From G963663775 sp963663775 (GTDB taxonomy: Bacteria; Bacillota; Clostridia; Oscillospirales; Butyricicoccaceae), in NCBI GenBank assembly GCA_963663775.1, contig OY760624.1:1-64000 (forward strand): a DNA stretch of 64,000 nt, given 5' to 3'. The notes under the pieces are model-generated. The model was not told where the DNA came from. It saw only the letters and a program-made list of their open reading frames with translations, and searched no databases. Both the position numbers and the translations under genes were made by a program. Positions 9,389 through 18,174 of the stretch are shown piece after piece (position 1 is the stretch's first letter; each line of letters starts with the position of its first letter).

Positions 9389-10315
9389 ATGAAAATTGCA
9401 TTTGATGTCGACGTACTAGCAAAACAAATGAGCATCAATGACATGGTGCATCAGGTTGCAGATTGGGGCTACAAGTACATTGAGCAGTCCCCGCACCCAC
9501 GCATCAATCCATTCTATAAGCATCCGCTGTTCTCGCAGGAATGTGAGGCAGAATATCGCACCGCACTACGCGAAACCGGCGTGGAAATTTCCTCGTTTAT
9601 CGTGGTGTATCGCTGGTCTGGTCCGACCGAGGAACAGCGCCTGCATGCGGTTGCAAACTGGAAGAAAATCGTGGAGCTTGCGGTCAATATGGGTGTACAG
9701 GTCATCAACACCGAGTTGTCCGGCGACCCGAACCAGCAGGAGATTTGCAATGGCATGTGGTTCCGCTCGATGGAAGAATTGATGCCGTTGTTTGAAAAAG
9801 AAGGCATTCGTGTGGAAATTCAGTCCCATCCGTATGATTTCTGTGAGCTGAACAACGAAACCTGCGACATGGTCAAGTCCTTCCGCTCCAAGAATCTGGG
9901 ATATGTGTATTCTTCACCGCATGGTTTCTTCTATGACCAAGGCAAGGGCGATGTGCGCTCCATGCTGCAATATGCAGGTGACGAATTGACCCATGTGCTG
10001 TTTGCAGACACCTTCAACCAGACCATGGACTGTCGTTATATCGCAAATCCGCCCTGGCTCAATGCGCACGGCAAGGCTGACATCACCATCCATCAGCATC
10101 TGGCAATGGGCGAAGGCGATGTGGATTTCCCGGGCATCTTTGAAACCCTGCGTGACATGGACTTTGCCAACAAGCAGCTCCAGTCCAATGCGCCGAAGCT
10201 GGGCGGTGACAACATCGCTTGCGTTTCGTATTTCGGCTTCCCAGAAAAGATGGCAACACAGGCACCGGAAGCACGCGAACGCATCGAAAGAGAGCTGCTG
10301 CTGCATCAAAAGTAA
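9389..10315 (+). CDS. Second sugar phosphate isomerase/epimerase family protein
   Basis: A 308-residue TIM-barrel protein of the AP_endonuc_2 superfamily, divergent from the preceding one. Likely metal-site segments are VEIQSHP, VLFADTFN and a glycine-rich GEGDVDFPG, which resembles the C-terminal loop of such isomerases. ATG follows aaaaaagggg at about 6 bases. Likely the last metabolic gene of the operon; the exact reaction is not deducible. Confidence 0.88.
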   Translation: MKIAFDVDVLAKQMSINDMVHQVADWGYKYIEQSPHPRINPFYKHPLFSQECEAEYRTALRETGVEISSFIVVYRWSGPTEEQRLHAVANWKKIVELAVNMGVQVINTELSGDPNQQEICNGMWFRSMEELMPLFEKEGIRVEIQSHPYDFCELNNETCDMVKSFRSKNLGYVYSSPHGFFYDQGKGDVRSMLQYAGDELTHVLFADTFNQTMDCRYIANPPWLNAHGKADITIHQHLAMGEGDVDFPGIFETLRDMDFANKQLQSNAPKLGGDNIACVSYFGFPEKMATQAPEARERIERELLLHQK

Positions 10316-10404
10316 ATATTGGAACAGAAAAAGGACATGGGAGTTCACACGCACTGTAACAGCAGATACCACCCCCTTTTTCTGTTTTAGAAAATGGTGA
10401 AAAA

Positions 10405-10440
10405 CTCCAATGCCATGAGCGGATAGGCATTGGAGCTTTT
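10405..10440 (+). terminator. Rho-independent terminator after isomerase operon
   Basis: A perfect 10-base stem (10405-10414 with 10426-10435) followed by ctttt. An additional long-loop pairing (about 10322-10333 with the T-rich stretch near 10375) precedes it. Confidence 0.7.
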
Positions 10441-10507
10441 CAAATCTACAGGATAAAACGCCATATTCGTTGAATCTATAGATAAATTGGTGGAAGGGTG
10501 CTTTTTT

Positions 10508-12220
10508 ATGTTGAAAAATGTGAATATTGCAACAAAACTATTGCGAGGATTCCTTTTTGTTGCGGCAATTGCTGCGTTGATTGGCGTGGTGGGCGTGATA
10601 GGTCTATGGAATATCAGCCGAGTCGACCAAAAATTATACAAAAATGAAACCGCTCCAATGGCAGAGCTGACCGATGCGATTGTTGCAATTGATAAAATGC
10701 AGCTGCAATTAAAAGCGGCGGTGATTTATTATGATAGCCCACGCAGCATTGCAGATTATGAAGAAAATTTCAATCAATTATATGCACAAGGGCTAGAAAG
10801 TCTGGAGCAATACGGAACATCTATCCATTCCGAAGAAGCACGTCAAATGTATGAAACCGCCGCCGCATACTACAAAGAATCGTTTCAAAAAATCGGCACA
10901 GCGGCCTTCGAAAAAGCGAAGAGCGGCAATTTCACAACTGCAAGAAATTCTGGCAATACCAATGCCGCCGATATTAAGAAAATGGTGGAAAATTTAGAAG
11001 GATGTTTGACCATTCAAATTGAAAAAGCAAAACAATACAGTGATTCGAATATCCAGTTTGCATATCTTTTGATTTCTGTGATGTTTCTTGTAATGATTTG
11101 TGGAATTATTGCAGCGGTTGCTTTAGGGAAAATGATTTCCAAACAAATCAACATGCCGATTCAAAAAATTGTAGAAGCAGCTCTGGAGCTTGCCAAGGGC
11201 AACGCTGATATTGCAATTGATGTCGAAAACCAAGACGAAACCGGGGTGCTTGCGGCGGCGTTTAATCAGATGATTGCAGGCATTCAGGAACAGGTTCGCA
11301 TTGTGACATCCATTGCACAAAACGATTGGACGGTTACCTATACACTGCGTTCGGATAATGACACCATGGGCGCAGCACTTATCAAAACATTGGAAGACCT
11401 CAACAATATGTTTGGAGAAATCCAAACGGTTGCACAGCAGGTTTCTGTCGGTGCCGAACAGGTTTCCAACGGTGCACAGGCACTATCACAGGGTGCAACA
11501 GAGCAGGCAAGCACCATTGAAGAACTATCGGCTTCTATTTTTGACATCTCCGGACAAGTGACGGAAACCGCAAACCATCTGCAAGCGGCAGAAACCTATG
11601 TAGAGCGTGCAGGGGTTGGTGTACACCAAAGCAATCATCAGATGCATGAGATGGTGTCTGCCATGAATCAAATCACCACCTCTTCACATGAAATTGCGAA
11701 AATCATCAAAGTCATCGATGACATTGCCTTCCAGACCAATATTTTAGCACTGAATGCCGCAGTAGAAGCGGCAAGAGCAGGCGTTGCCGGCAAGGGGTTT
11801 GCCGTGGTAGCCGATGAGGTGCGCAATTTGGCATCCAAATCGGCAGATGCAGCCAAGCAAACCACAGCTTTGATTGAAAAATCCATTCATGCCGTCCAGC
11901 AGGGGCAGGGTGTTGCCGATGAAACCGCAAAAAAACTTCTAGATGCAGAACAAGAAACCCATAAAGTCGAAGAAACCATGAAGAAAATCAGTGTGGCGTC
12001 CCGTGAACAAGCGGCAGCAATTGAGCAGATAACCCAAGGAATTGAGCAAATTTCGTATGTCATTCAAACGAATTCTGCAACCGCAGAGCAAAGTGCAGCG
12101 GCAAGCGAGGAGCTTTCCGGACAGGCAAATATTTTGCAGCAGCATCTCAATCAGATTCAATTTCAAACAGGAGATGGCTATGAACAAAACAGCATTGCAG
12201 CATCCGAAACCTTAGAATAA
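10508..12220 (+). CDS. Methyl-accepting chemotaxis protein
   Basis: A 570-residue membrane chemoreceptor. Membrane helix 1 is at about residues 12-35, a four-helix-bundle-type sensor follows to about 180, membrane helix 2 is near 182-205, then HAMP, then a cytoplasmic signalling domain with the hairpin tip IAFQTNILALNAAVEAARAG. ATG at 10508 is chosen because ggtggaaggg precedes it. Beside the sugar genes it may drive taxis towards the same substrate, by inference; it needs CheA/CheW encoded elsewhere. Confidence 0.93.
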   Translation: MLKNVNIATKLLRGFLFVAAIAALIGVVGVIGLWNISRVDQKLYKNETAPMAELTDAIVAIDKMQLQLKAAVIYYDSPRSIADYEENFNQLYAQGLESLEQYGTSIHSEEARQMYETAAAYYKESFQKIGTAAFEKAKSGNFTTARNSGNTNAADIKKMVENLEGCLTIQIEKAKQYSDSNIQFAYLLISVMFLVMICGIIAAVALGKMISKQINMPIQKIVEAALELAKGNADIAIDVENQDETGVLAAAFNQMIAGIQEQVRIVTSIAQNDWTVTYTLRSDNDTMGAALIKTLEDLNNMFGEIQTVAQQVSVGAEQVSNGAQALSQGATEQASTIEELSASIFDISGQVTETANHLQAAETYVERAGVGVHQSNHQMHEMVSAMNQITTSSHEIAKIIKVIDDIAFQTNILALNAAVEAARAGVAGKGFAVVADEVRNLASKSADAAKQTTALIEKSIHAVQQGQGVADETAKKLLDAEQETHKVEETMKKISVASREQAAAIEQITQGIEQISYVIQTNSATAEQSAAASEELSGQANILQQHLNQIQFQTGDGYEQNSIAASETLE

Positions 12221-12262
12221 GCTGCGTAAACTATCAATCATGTGATATTGCTGATTTAAAAG

Positions 12263-12342
12263 ATGCTCCGGAGCAGTAAGGATAGAAACCAATCTACAAC
12301 CTACTGCAAAGGAGCATTCTGCTTGACTAGGACAAGCAGAAT
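12263..12342 (+). ncRNA. Candidate structured RNA (nested stems plus second hairpin)
   Basis: Nested pairing atgctcc/ggagcat (12263-12269 with 12311-12317) encloses gcagta/tactgc (12273-12278 with 12302-12307). A 10-base hairpin follows (12316-12325 with 12333-12342), partly competing with the outer stem, and a strong terminator lies at 12385-12429. No ORF explains it. It may be a small RNA or the structured 3' end of the chemoreceptor message. No known family recognised. Confidence 0.3.
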
Positions 12343-12384
12343 ACCGATTGCTGAAAAACTGTGAACAAGAACTTGCGCACAAAG

Positions 12385-12429
12385 CATGACAAAAAGCCAC
12401 CGGAGGGCATCCGATGGCTTTTTGTCATG
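12385..12429. terminator. Strong bidirectional terminator
   Basis: Arms of 19 bases (12385-12403 with 12411-12429) pair with one mismatch and carry A-run/T-run flanks on both strands. Confidence 0.8.
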
Positions 12430-12433
12430 TATA

Positions 12434-12517
12434 AGAACCTGTATTCATAACGGCGAACCGCCGTATTTGAGAAATCTTTCCCAAATTCATCGGCTCACGT
12501 TTGTGAATACAGCTTCT
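12434..12517. repeat. MITE-like 84-bp inverted-repeat element
   Basis: Terminal arms of 14 bases (12434-12447 and 12504-12517) match at 13 positions. The interior has a small GC-rich palindrome (ggcgaaccgcc). There is no coding capacity. It looks like a miniature element or a pair of IS ends. Confidence 0.4.
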
Positions 12518-12535
12518 AAGTTTCGTTAGCGGGCT

Positions 12536-12637
12536 TTAAAGAGATTTTACAACACGGGCGACATCTTGCTTGCGTTCGATACCAGTATCTTTACGTGCAG
12601 CAAGGTTCGTTTCGATAGTATCCTGTTCGGTTTCCAT
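12536..12637 (-). CDS. Very short ORF or gene relic, unknown
   Basis: A 33-residue polar, charged frame (starts METEQDTIET, ends ARVVKSL) whose frame stays open a little upstream of the ATG. No ribosome site is visible. It may be the tail of a deleted gene. It lies in the otherwise gene-free gap 12221-12710, which holds only the structured RNA, terminator and MITE-like element. Confidence 0.2.
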   Translation of the reverse strand: METEQDTIETNLAARKDTGIERKQDVARVVKSL

Positions 12638-12710
12638 CGTGTTGAAGGTATTCAAATCACACTAACAATGTATTGCATTTCTAGCGTTGTAGGCTGTAAA
12701 TGGGGTTTCT

Positions 12711-13655
12711 TTATGTTAGATTTTCATGAAAAAAGGTTTCCAGCTTATCAAACGGAATCCGATCCATGCGATCATACAAATCAATATGTTCTGCATCGTC
12801 TACCACATACAATTCCTTGGGTTCTTTCGCCGCCGCATAGGCATTTTCACTGAAGAATTTTGAGTGCGCACGGTCGCCCATCACAAACAAAATCGGTCTT
12901 GGCGAAATCTCATCAATGTAATCAAGCAGCCTATAATTCATGAATGACAGATTGCTGGTCGTGGTAAATCCACCTCTGGCATGTGGATGATGCCCTCTCT
13001 TAATCGCATAGAATCGAAACCACTCCGCAGCAGGCTCTTCCAGTCCCTCGGGCACCTCGTCCAACGGCGTTTCAGGGAAGAACGGAATATACTCCGGCGT
13101 GCCGTTTTCCGCATCAACCCATCTCTGCTGATTCAAATTTTCCTTTGCTGCCTGCACAGCCGCAGCATCCATTCCCATGCGACTAGCTGCAGTCATGTCA
13201 TACATCGACATGGTCGCAACCGCCTTGATGCGGGTATCCATCTGCGTTGCAGACAACGCAAACCCACCAGAACCACAGATGCCAATGACGCCAATTTTCT
13301 CACGGTCGACCATGCTCTGCAGCCCTAAATAATCCACGCCTGCGCTGAAGTTTTCCGTGAAAATATCAGGAGAGGAAACATGTCTTGGCTCTCCGTCGGA
13401 TTCGCCCATGAAGGATGTATCAAAGGTCAGCACGACAAACCCACGCTGGGCCATTTCGTTGGCATAAACGCTGGGACCTTGCTCCTTCACACCACCGTAT
13501 GGTGCGCCTACAATAAGCGCAGGATATTTTTTGCTCTCATCCAAATTTTTTGCTGTGTATAAATCTCCCGCAAGTGTCATTCCGTAACGATTTTTATAAG
13601 ATACGTGCGTTCGTTTCACATTGTCACTTAATACACCAATATAGTATGCCGACAT
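12711..13655 (-). CDS. Alpha/beta hydrolase (dienelactone-hydrolase-like)
   Basis: A 314-residue cytoplasmic hydrolase. Oxyanion-type segment VGAPYGG and nucleophile elbow GICGSGG are visible; the elbow carries Cys as in dienelactone-hydrolase relatives. A candidate Asp (FVMGDRAHS) and His (DDAEHIDLYD) follow. ATG at 13655 has an aggaggcaat ribosome site; the longer upstream reading has none. It is followed at higher coordinates by an aldo/keto reductase gene in the same orientation. Substrate unknown. Confidence 0.85.
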   Translation of the reverse strand: MSAYYIGVLSDNVKRTHVSYKNRYGMTLAGDLYTAKNLDESKKYPALIVGAPYGGVKEQGPSVYANEMAQRGFVVLTFDTSFMGESDGEPRHVSSPDIFTENFSAGVDYLGLQSMVDREKIGVIGICGSGGFALSATQMDTRIKAVATMSMYDMTAASRMGMDAAAVQAAKENLNQQRWVDAENGTPEYIPFFPETPLDEVPEGLEEPAAEWFRFYAIKRGHHPHARGGFTTTSNLSFMNYRLLDYIDEISPRPILFVMGDRAHSKFFSENAYAAAKEPKELYVVDDAEHIDLYDRMDRIPFDKLETFFHENLT

Positions 13656-13683
13656 TGTATTGCCTCCTAGTCTTTCATCGTTC

Positions 13684-14553
13684 TTATTGCAATTTTCCGC
13701 CATAGACAGGGAAACAGCTAGATTCCCCATAATCCTGAATCTGTTCCAATTGCTTAAGCTGTTCCATATCCGCATCCGAAATCACAAAATCAACCTGTGC
13801 ATTGCTGTGCATATGTTCTGGATTTGCGGTCTTTGGCAAAGGCAATGTTCCAAGCTGCAAATCATACCGAATGCAAAGCTGCGGGATTGTCACACGGTAT
13901 TTGTCTGCCATTGCTGCCACTGCTGGGTTTTTCAGCACTTCTCCGTGGGCAATGGGAGAATACGCTTCTACGAGAATGCCCTTGCTCTGCGTATATTCCA
14001 TAAGTGCAAACGGTGTATTGCTTGCGTGCACCAGCAGCTGATTGACCATTGGGACAACCGTGCAGGAAGCCAGGATGTTCTCCAAATCTTCCTTTAGAAA
14101 ATTGGAAACGCCGATGGCACGCAGCTTACCTGCCTGGTAGGCATCTTCCAACGCACGCCACGCTTCCTTGTTTCCTACAAAGCAGCGGTCCTCTTCTGCG
14201 CCATATTCCATCCATGGCTGCGGGCTATGAATCAACATCATATCAATGTATTCTAAGCCGAGTGCCTGCAGAGAACCTTCAATCGCTGCAGCTGCGCTTT
14301 GATAATCTTTTGCTTCTGCTGCCAGTTTGGTCGTGATAAAAAGCTCTGCACGGGGAATGCCGCATTGGCGAATGCCTTCTCCAATGCCTTTTTCATTGCC
14401 ATATGCCTGCGCTGTATCAATGTGGCGATAGCCGGCTTCAACCGCATCGCATACCGCCTGCGCCGCATGTTCCTGCGCAATGAACCATGTTCCCAATCCC
14501 AGTTTTGGAATTTCCACGCCATTGTGCAGCGAATAGTTTTCTTGCAAAATCAT
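13684..14553 (-). CDS. Aldo/keto reductase
   Basis: A 289-residue NADPH-dependent (beta/alpha)8 reductase. Motifs: GLGTWFIAQE at the N-terminus, DTAQAYGNE with the catalytic Tyr, the MMLIHSPQP His segment, IGVSNFLKEDL and the C-terminal cofactor loop LPKTANPEHM. ATG at 14553 follows gaagggag. Part of the hydrolase/cupin/CMD cluster; it reduces an aldehyde or ketone not identifiable here. Confidence 0.93.
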   Translation of the reverse strand: MILQENYSLHNGVEIPKLGLGTWFIAQEHAAQAVCDAVEAGYRHIDTAQAYGNEKGIGEGIRQCGIPRAELFITTKLAAEAKDYQSAAAAIEGSLQALGLEYIDMMLIHSPQPWMEYGAEEDRCFVGNKEAWRALEDAYQAGKLRAIGVSNFLKEDLENILASCTVVPMVNQLLVHASNTPFALMEYTQSKGILVEAYSPIAHGEVLKNPAVAAMADKYRVTIPQLCIRYDLQLGTLPLPKTANPEHMHSNAQVDFVISDADMEQLKQLEQIQDYGESSCFPVYGGKLQ

Positions 14554-14588
14554 CAATGTTTCTCCCTTCGATGTTGGTATAAACACAC

Positions 14589-15119
14589 TTACTGCAACGA
14601 AAGAGTGACCTTTACAGCGCCTTTTCCCAGCGCTTGCTGCAATTTTTCTGGTGTCACACCCTCTATTTTCCCAAGTCTGGTAAAGTTCCACGCATTCGGT
14701 GCGTAATAAATGACAAAGGCATTGCCTTGATATAAAATCAAATCACCGGCTTGCGTTGTAATCTGCTCATCGTTTCTTGGTAAGCTTGTACCGAGAGAGC
14801 CGACCTTTTCCATGTTTCCATAATCCTGCATATCGATGGTGAGGGGGCCTTCCAAAAGGAGTTCCTTTAATGCCTCTGCACTGGAGTTGTCCGCCAAAGT
14901 TGCCGTGAATGTATCCTCACCAATTTGAATCTTCATTTGCTGTTCCTCCGCATTCTCTGTCTCGCTGCTGTCTGACGCCTGTTCATTTGCACCCTGTGCC
15001 GGTGCATACCCATTGATTGGCTCCTCGGTTGGCAAAATATCCGTTTGGGGTGTCTGGATACCGCAGGCTGTCAAAGCGAATGCCAACAGGATGGTTAAAA
15101 ATTTCACTGACACCACCAT
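14589..15119 (-). CDS. Cyclophilin-like domain lipoprotein
   Basis: A 176-residue protein with a signal peptide and lipobox ALTAC (Cys near residue 19), a Glu/Ser-rich linker and a C-terminal cyclophilin-like fold domain (about residues 60-176) with the family stretch PRNDEQITTQAGDLILYQG. ATG at 15119 lies 1 base after the stop of the CMD gene, implying coupling. The domain is common beside flavodoxin and CMD genes; its role is not established. Confidence 0.85.
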   Translation of the reverse strand: MVVSVKFLTILLAFALTACGIQTPQTDILPTEEPINGYAPAQGANEQASDSSETENAEEQQMKIQIGEDTFTATLADNSSAEALKELLLEGPLTIDMQDYGNMEKVGSLGTSLPRNDEQITTQAGDLILYQGNAFVIYYAPNAWNFTRLGKIEGVTPEKLQQALGKGAVKVTLSLQ

Positions 15120-15120
15120 G

Positions 15121-15828
15121 TTAAACAGAATGCTTTTCTGCGGCTTGATGGATGCAGGTGATGGCATTCAGACTTCTCGGATAACCGATATATGGAATGG
15201 ATTGGGCAACGACACGAATCAGAAACAGCTTGTCATTTCCAAGATTTATGTTGCCCATTGCATGACTGATGAGCTGTGCTTCACAGCCGCCTTGGGCTGC
15301 CAAAAAGCAAAAGGTAATCATTTCACGCTGCTTCAAATCCAATCCGGTTCTGGTATAGTAATCTCCAAAGCAGTTGGCAGCCAGCCAGCGGTTGATAGTA
15401 CCGCCTTTCCAGAAATCTTTCATGCCTGCACCAAAGATTTCAACTTGTGCCTGTGCGCCCTTTTCCAAGCGGGTATCCATTGTCGTGGTTGCTTGGCCTT
15501 CTAAGGGCAGCGCAATGCCAAGCTTATCCATGATTTCGTTTGTTGCCGTAAGAAATGGCTGAACTCTGCCCATTCCAAGATAATCCACCGCCTGATAAAC
15601 AATTTCTTTTGCTTCTACGGGGGTGATGGCTTTCTCTAAAATGGCTTCTTCTAGCATCACTTGATACGAATCTATGCCCTGACAGCCAAGCAATGTTGCA
15701 AGAATCGACATACACCTTGTTTTTTCATCCAATTCCATGCCTGGCTCGTGGACAACTTCTTGGTTGGCAAATGCCTCAAATCGCTCAGTAAATTCCGGAT
15801 CTGTCCTTTTTAGCCCGATTATTTTCAT
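15121..15828 (-). CDS. Carboxymuconolactone decarboxylase family protein
   Basis: A 235-residue protein with two CMD-like repeats. The first contains the Cys pair TRCMSILATLLGCQG and the second has REMITFCFLAAQGGCEAQLISH. The family includes AhpD-like peroxidase partners and true decarboxylases, and the activity cannot be chosen from sequence. ATG at 15828 follows aaggga. Cupin plus CMD neighbours are typical of small stress or aromatic-detoxification clusters. Confidence 0.88.
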   Translation of the reverse strand: MKIIGLKRTDPEFTERFEAFANQEVVHEPGMELDEKTRCMSILATLLGCQGIDSYQVMLEEAILEKAITPVEAKEIVYQAVDYLGMGRVQPFLTATNEIMDKLGIALPLEGQATTTMDTRLEKGAQAQVEIFGAGMKDFWKGGTINRWLAANCFGDYYTRTGLDLKQREMITFCFLAAQGGCEAQLISHAMGNINLGNDKLFLIRVVAQSIPYIGYPRSLNAITCIHQAAEKHSV

Positions 15829-15848
15829 CAGATGATCGTCCCTTCTTA

Positions 15849-16286
15849 TTACTTTAAGGTGCCATAAACCGCATCGGTAACAGGTTCCAACCACTCATTA
15901 GAAGCGTCCACCCCAGGCACTTCCACAGAAATGTGTGAGAACCAGCTGTCTGCTTTTGCGCCATGCCAATGCTTTACATTCGCTGGAATCATAATAACCG
16001 ATCCTGGAACAAGATTTTCAGGCTCTTTGCCTTCTTCCTGATACCATCCCTCCCCAGCGGTGCAGATTAACAGCTGTCCGCCTTTTTCAGACGCATGATG
16101 AATATGCCAGTTGTTGCGGCATCCCGGTTCAAATGTTACGTTCGCTGCAAACAACGGTGCTTTTCCAAACTCTGTTAAGGGATTCAGAAAGGAATCTCCG
16201 ATAAAATATTGTGCAAACATCGTGTTCGCCTGTCCTTTTCCGAATACATTGACCTCGTTAAACGCTGCTTCATTTGTGTATTTCAT
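15849..16286 (-). CDS. Cupin-domain protein
   Basis: A 145-residue single-domain cupin. Motif 1 residues are in WHIHHASEKGGQLL and motif 2 in IPANVKHWHG, which supply His ligands for a metal. Of the type often found next to CMD-family genes. Reads in the same direction as the whole 12.7-17.2 kb cluster. Confidence 0.9.
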   Translation of the reverse strand: MKYTNEAAFNEVNVFGKGQANTMFAQYFIGDSFLNPLTEFGKAPLFAANVTFEPGCRNNWHIHHASEKGGQLLICTAGEGWYQEEGKEPENLVPGSVIMIPANVKHWHGAKADSWFSHISVEVPGVDASNEWLEPVTDAVYGTLK

Positions 16287-16300
16287 ATTCCAATGCCTCC

Positions 16301-16819
16301 CTATAAATGTTCGCCGGCTTCTTTTAATTGCGTGAAAAGTGCTCTTGACTTATTTTGTGCTCCATATGCTGTGTAGATGCCCATATCCTGCAAACGCATA
16401 TATTCTATAAATGATTTCCGATATTCATAGATTGCGCCTTCATATACATCACTGCTTCCAGAGCTTAGCAAAAGCATCGCTTTTTTGAGTTTGCGTGGAA
16501 TTCCCATAGCATATGTTCTGTGAATAGCGCATTGCAGTTGTCCGCTGTACCCCAAATAATAAATTGGGGAGGCAATGACAAGCATTTCAGCGGACTCTAA
16601 TGCCTTGTATACCTCTTTCATGTCATCTTTTTGGATGCACGCTCCGTGCCCTTTTGTATGACAATGCTCACATCCCAAGCAGCCTGCGATTTTTTTCTTA
16701 CAGACATCAATCACGGTTGTTTGATGCCCTTTTGTTTCTGCACCCTCTACAAACGTCTTGACCATAGCAGCCGTATTGCCATTGGTTCTCGGGCTGCCGT
16801 TTAAGACCAGAATGTTCAT
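16301..16819 (-). CDS. Flavodoxin family / NADPH-dependent FMN reductase-like protein
   Basis: A 172-residue FMN-binding protein. The phosphate-binding loop NGSPRTNGNT is at residues 6-15, and IASPIYYLGYSGQL is the second flavin loop. A Cys cluster CLGCEHC resembles iron-sulfur-flavoprotein relatives. Probably a redox enzyme supplying electrons within the cluster. Confidence 0.9.
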   Translation of the reverse strand: MNILVLNGSPRTNGNTAAMVKTFVEGAETKGHQTTVIDVCKKKIAGCLGCEHCHTKGHGACIQKDDMKEVYKALESAEMLVIASPIYYLGYSGQLQCAIHRTYAMGIPRKLKKAMLLLSSGSSDVYEGAIYEYRKSFIEYMRLQDMGIYTAYGAQNKSRALFTQLKEAGEHL

Positions 16820-16847
16820 TGCAAATCTCCTTCTTTGCTTTGACGGA

Positions 16848-17216
16848 TTATACTTTTTCCTGCGCCAGTTCTACTATGAATTTTACATTATCAGGCAACC
16901 CTTTAACCAGATATAAATGCTCCTGCGCAATATGAGCAATAATCATCATGCCATGATAACTTTGCGAGGATTCTTCCCCATCAAACAGGACGGCAAACCA
17001 ACCGCCCGCGAGGCTGATATCTCCATTTTTCCATCCTGACTGCGTTTCTGTTGGATCAAATACGCCACATGCGGCTGTACAACAATAATCCACTGCAGAA
17101 CGGTATCCAGAAACTTTGAATGGAAGCCGTTTCTTAAATTCCTGTGCCGCCACCGTATCATTGAGCATTGCAGGAATTACGACTTCATTTGCCTTGAGTA
17201 CAATGCGTGTTGCCAT
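16848..17216 (-). CDS. Cyclophilin-like fold protein
   Basis: A 122-residue cytoplasmic version of the cyclophilin-like family, related by fold to the lipoprotein at 14589-15119. The segment LNDTVAAQEFKKRLPF is characteristic. ATG at 17216 follows gggag at 8 bases. First gene of the cluster, divergent from the TetR gene. Confidence 0.8.
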   Translation of the reverse strand: MATRIVLKANEVVIPAMLNDTVAAQEFKKRLPFKVSGYRSAVDYCCTAACGVFDPTETQSGWKNGDISLAGGWFAVLFDGEESSQSYHGMMIIAHIAQEHLYLVKGLPDNVKFIVELAQEKV

Positions 17217-17276
17217 TTTGTTTTCTCCCAACCTTTAAATATCCGCGTGTTGATTTATCCCTTTGTGTGTATTATA

Positions 17277-17307
17277 ATTGGATTGATAGAACAATTCAAT
17301 TTCCAAT
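17277..17307. promoter_or_regulatory. Candidate TetR operator in divergent promoter region
   Basis: An imperfect inverted repeat (attggattga against tcaatttccaat) lies in the 181-base gap between the divergent cluster and TetR gene. It is adjacent to a TATAAT-like box read on the minus strand at about 17270, a typical place for TetR autoregulation. Confidence 0.4.
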
Positions 17308-17397
17308 GTATTAAAATTTGTTGATTACGCCACATAAATTAAAAATTGGATATTAAAGAATGTTTTGCGCATATGTACAGAGAAAGGATAAACAAGG

Positions 17398-17970
17398 ATG
17401 CAAGAACGACAGATGGACTTGAGAGTTCGCAAAACACGAGAAGCCATAAAGAATACCTTTAAGGAAATGGTTTGCGAAATGGAGGCTTCCAAGATTACAG
17501 TAAAAGAATTAACCGAACGTGCCCGTATTCACAGAAAAACTTTTTATCTGCATTATACTTCCATCGAGGCGCTGTTTGCGGATATGCTGCAGGAAACTGC
17601 AAACCAATATTTTAATGAAATTGATAAGATTGCACCACCCATGCCCATGACCGAAGTAAACCGTGTGTTTTTCACGTTTTTATCCAAACAGGATGCCTTT
17701 ACAGAACGTTTGATTTGTGCCCAAAGCTATCGTGATTTTTGCAACAAGCTTTTTACGGCAGCCTTGCAGCATAATCGCAGCCGCTATAATCCGTATGCCC
17801 ATTTACCTAAAGAAGAGCAAAACATCGTAAACACGTTCACATCGCAAAGTTCTTTGGATATGTATCGGCAGTGGGTTGCAGATGGAAAGAAAGTCCCATT
17901 GGAGCGATTGATTGCACTCACAGGATTACTGCTCCATCAAGGTGTGCATGCAATTATAAATCCAAAATAG
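17398..17970 (+). CDS. TetR/AcrR family transcriptional regulator
   Basis: A 190-residue repressor. The N-terminal HTH (residues about 10-60) has ITVKELTERARIHRKTFYLH, the TetR recognition-helix pattern; the C-terminal ligand domain is divergent. ATG follows agaaagg. Divergent from the redox cluster, which it probably represses. Confidence 0.9.
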   Translation: MQERQMDLRVRKTREAIKNTFKEMVCEMEASKITVKELTERARIHRKTFYLHYTSIEALFADMLQETANQYFNEIDKIAPPMPMTEVNRVFFTFLSKQDAFTERLICAQSYRDFCNKLFTAALQHNRSRYNPYAHLPKEEQNIVNTFTSQSSLDMYRQWVADGKKVPLERLIALTGLLLHQGVHAIINPK

Positions 17971-18174
17971 GATATGATATTAACGCCATGCTAAGGATCT
18001 CTTCGGCAAATCAATTATATAACCTAAAGTCAGCTTTAAGTCAAGGCTTTTTTATTAGACGGATTGCACGTTAAGTGCGCCACTTCGTGGAGAAAAACTT
18101 AAATCGGGGATTTCCAACCGAGACATTTTCTCGGTCGGCTGTTGATGAGGAAAAGGTTATACACCAGCTTTTGC

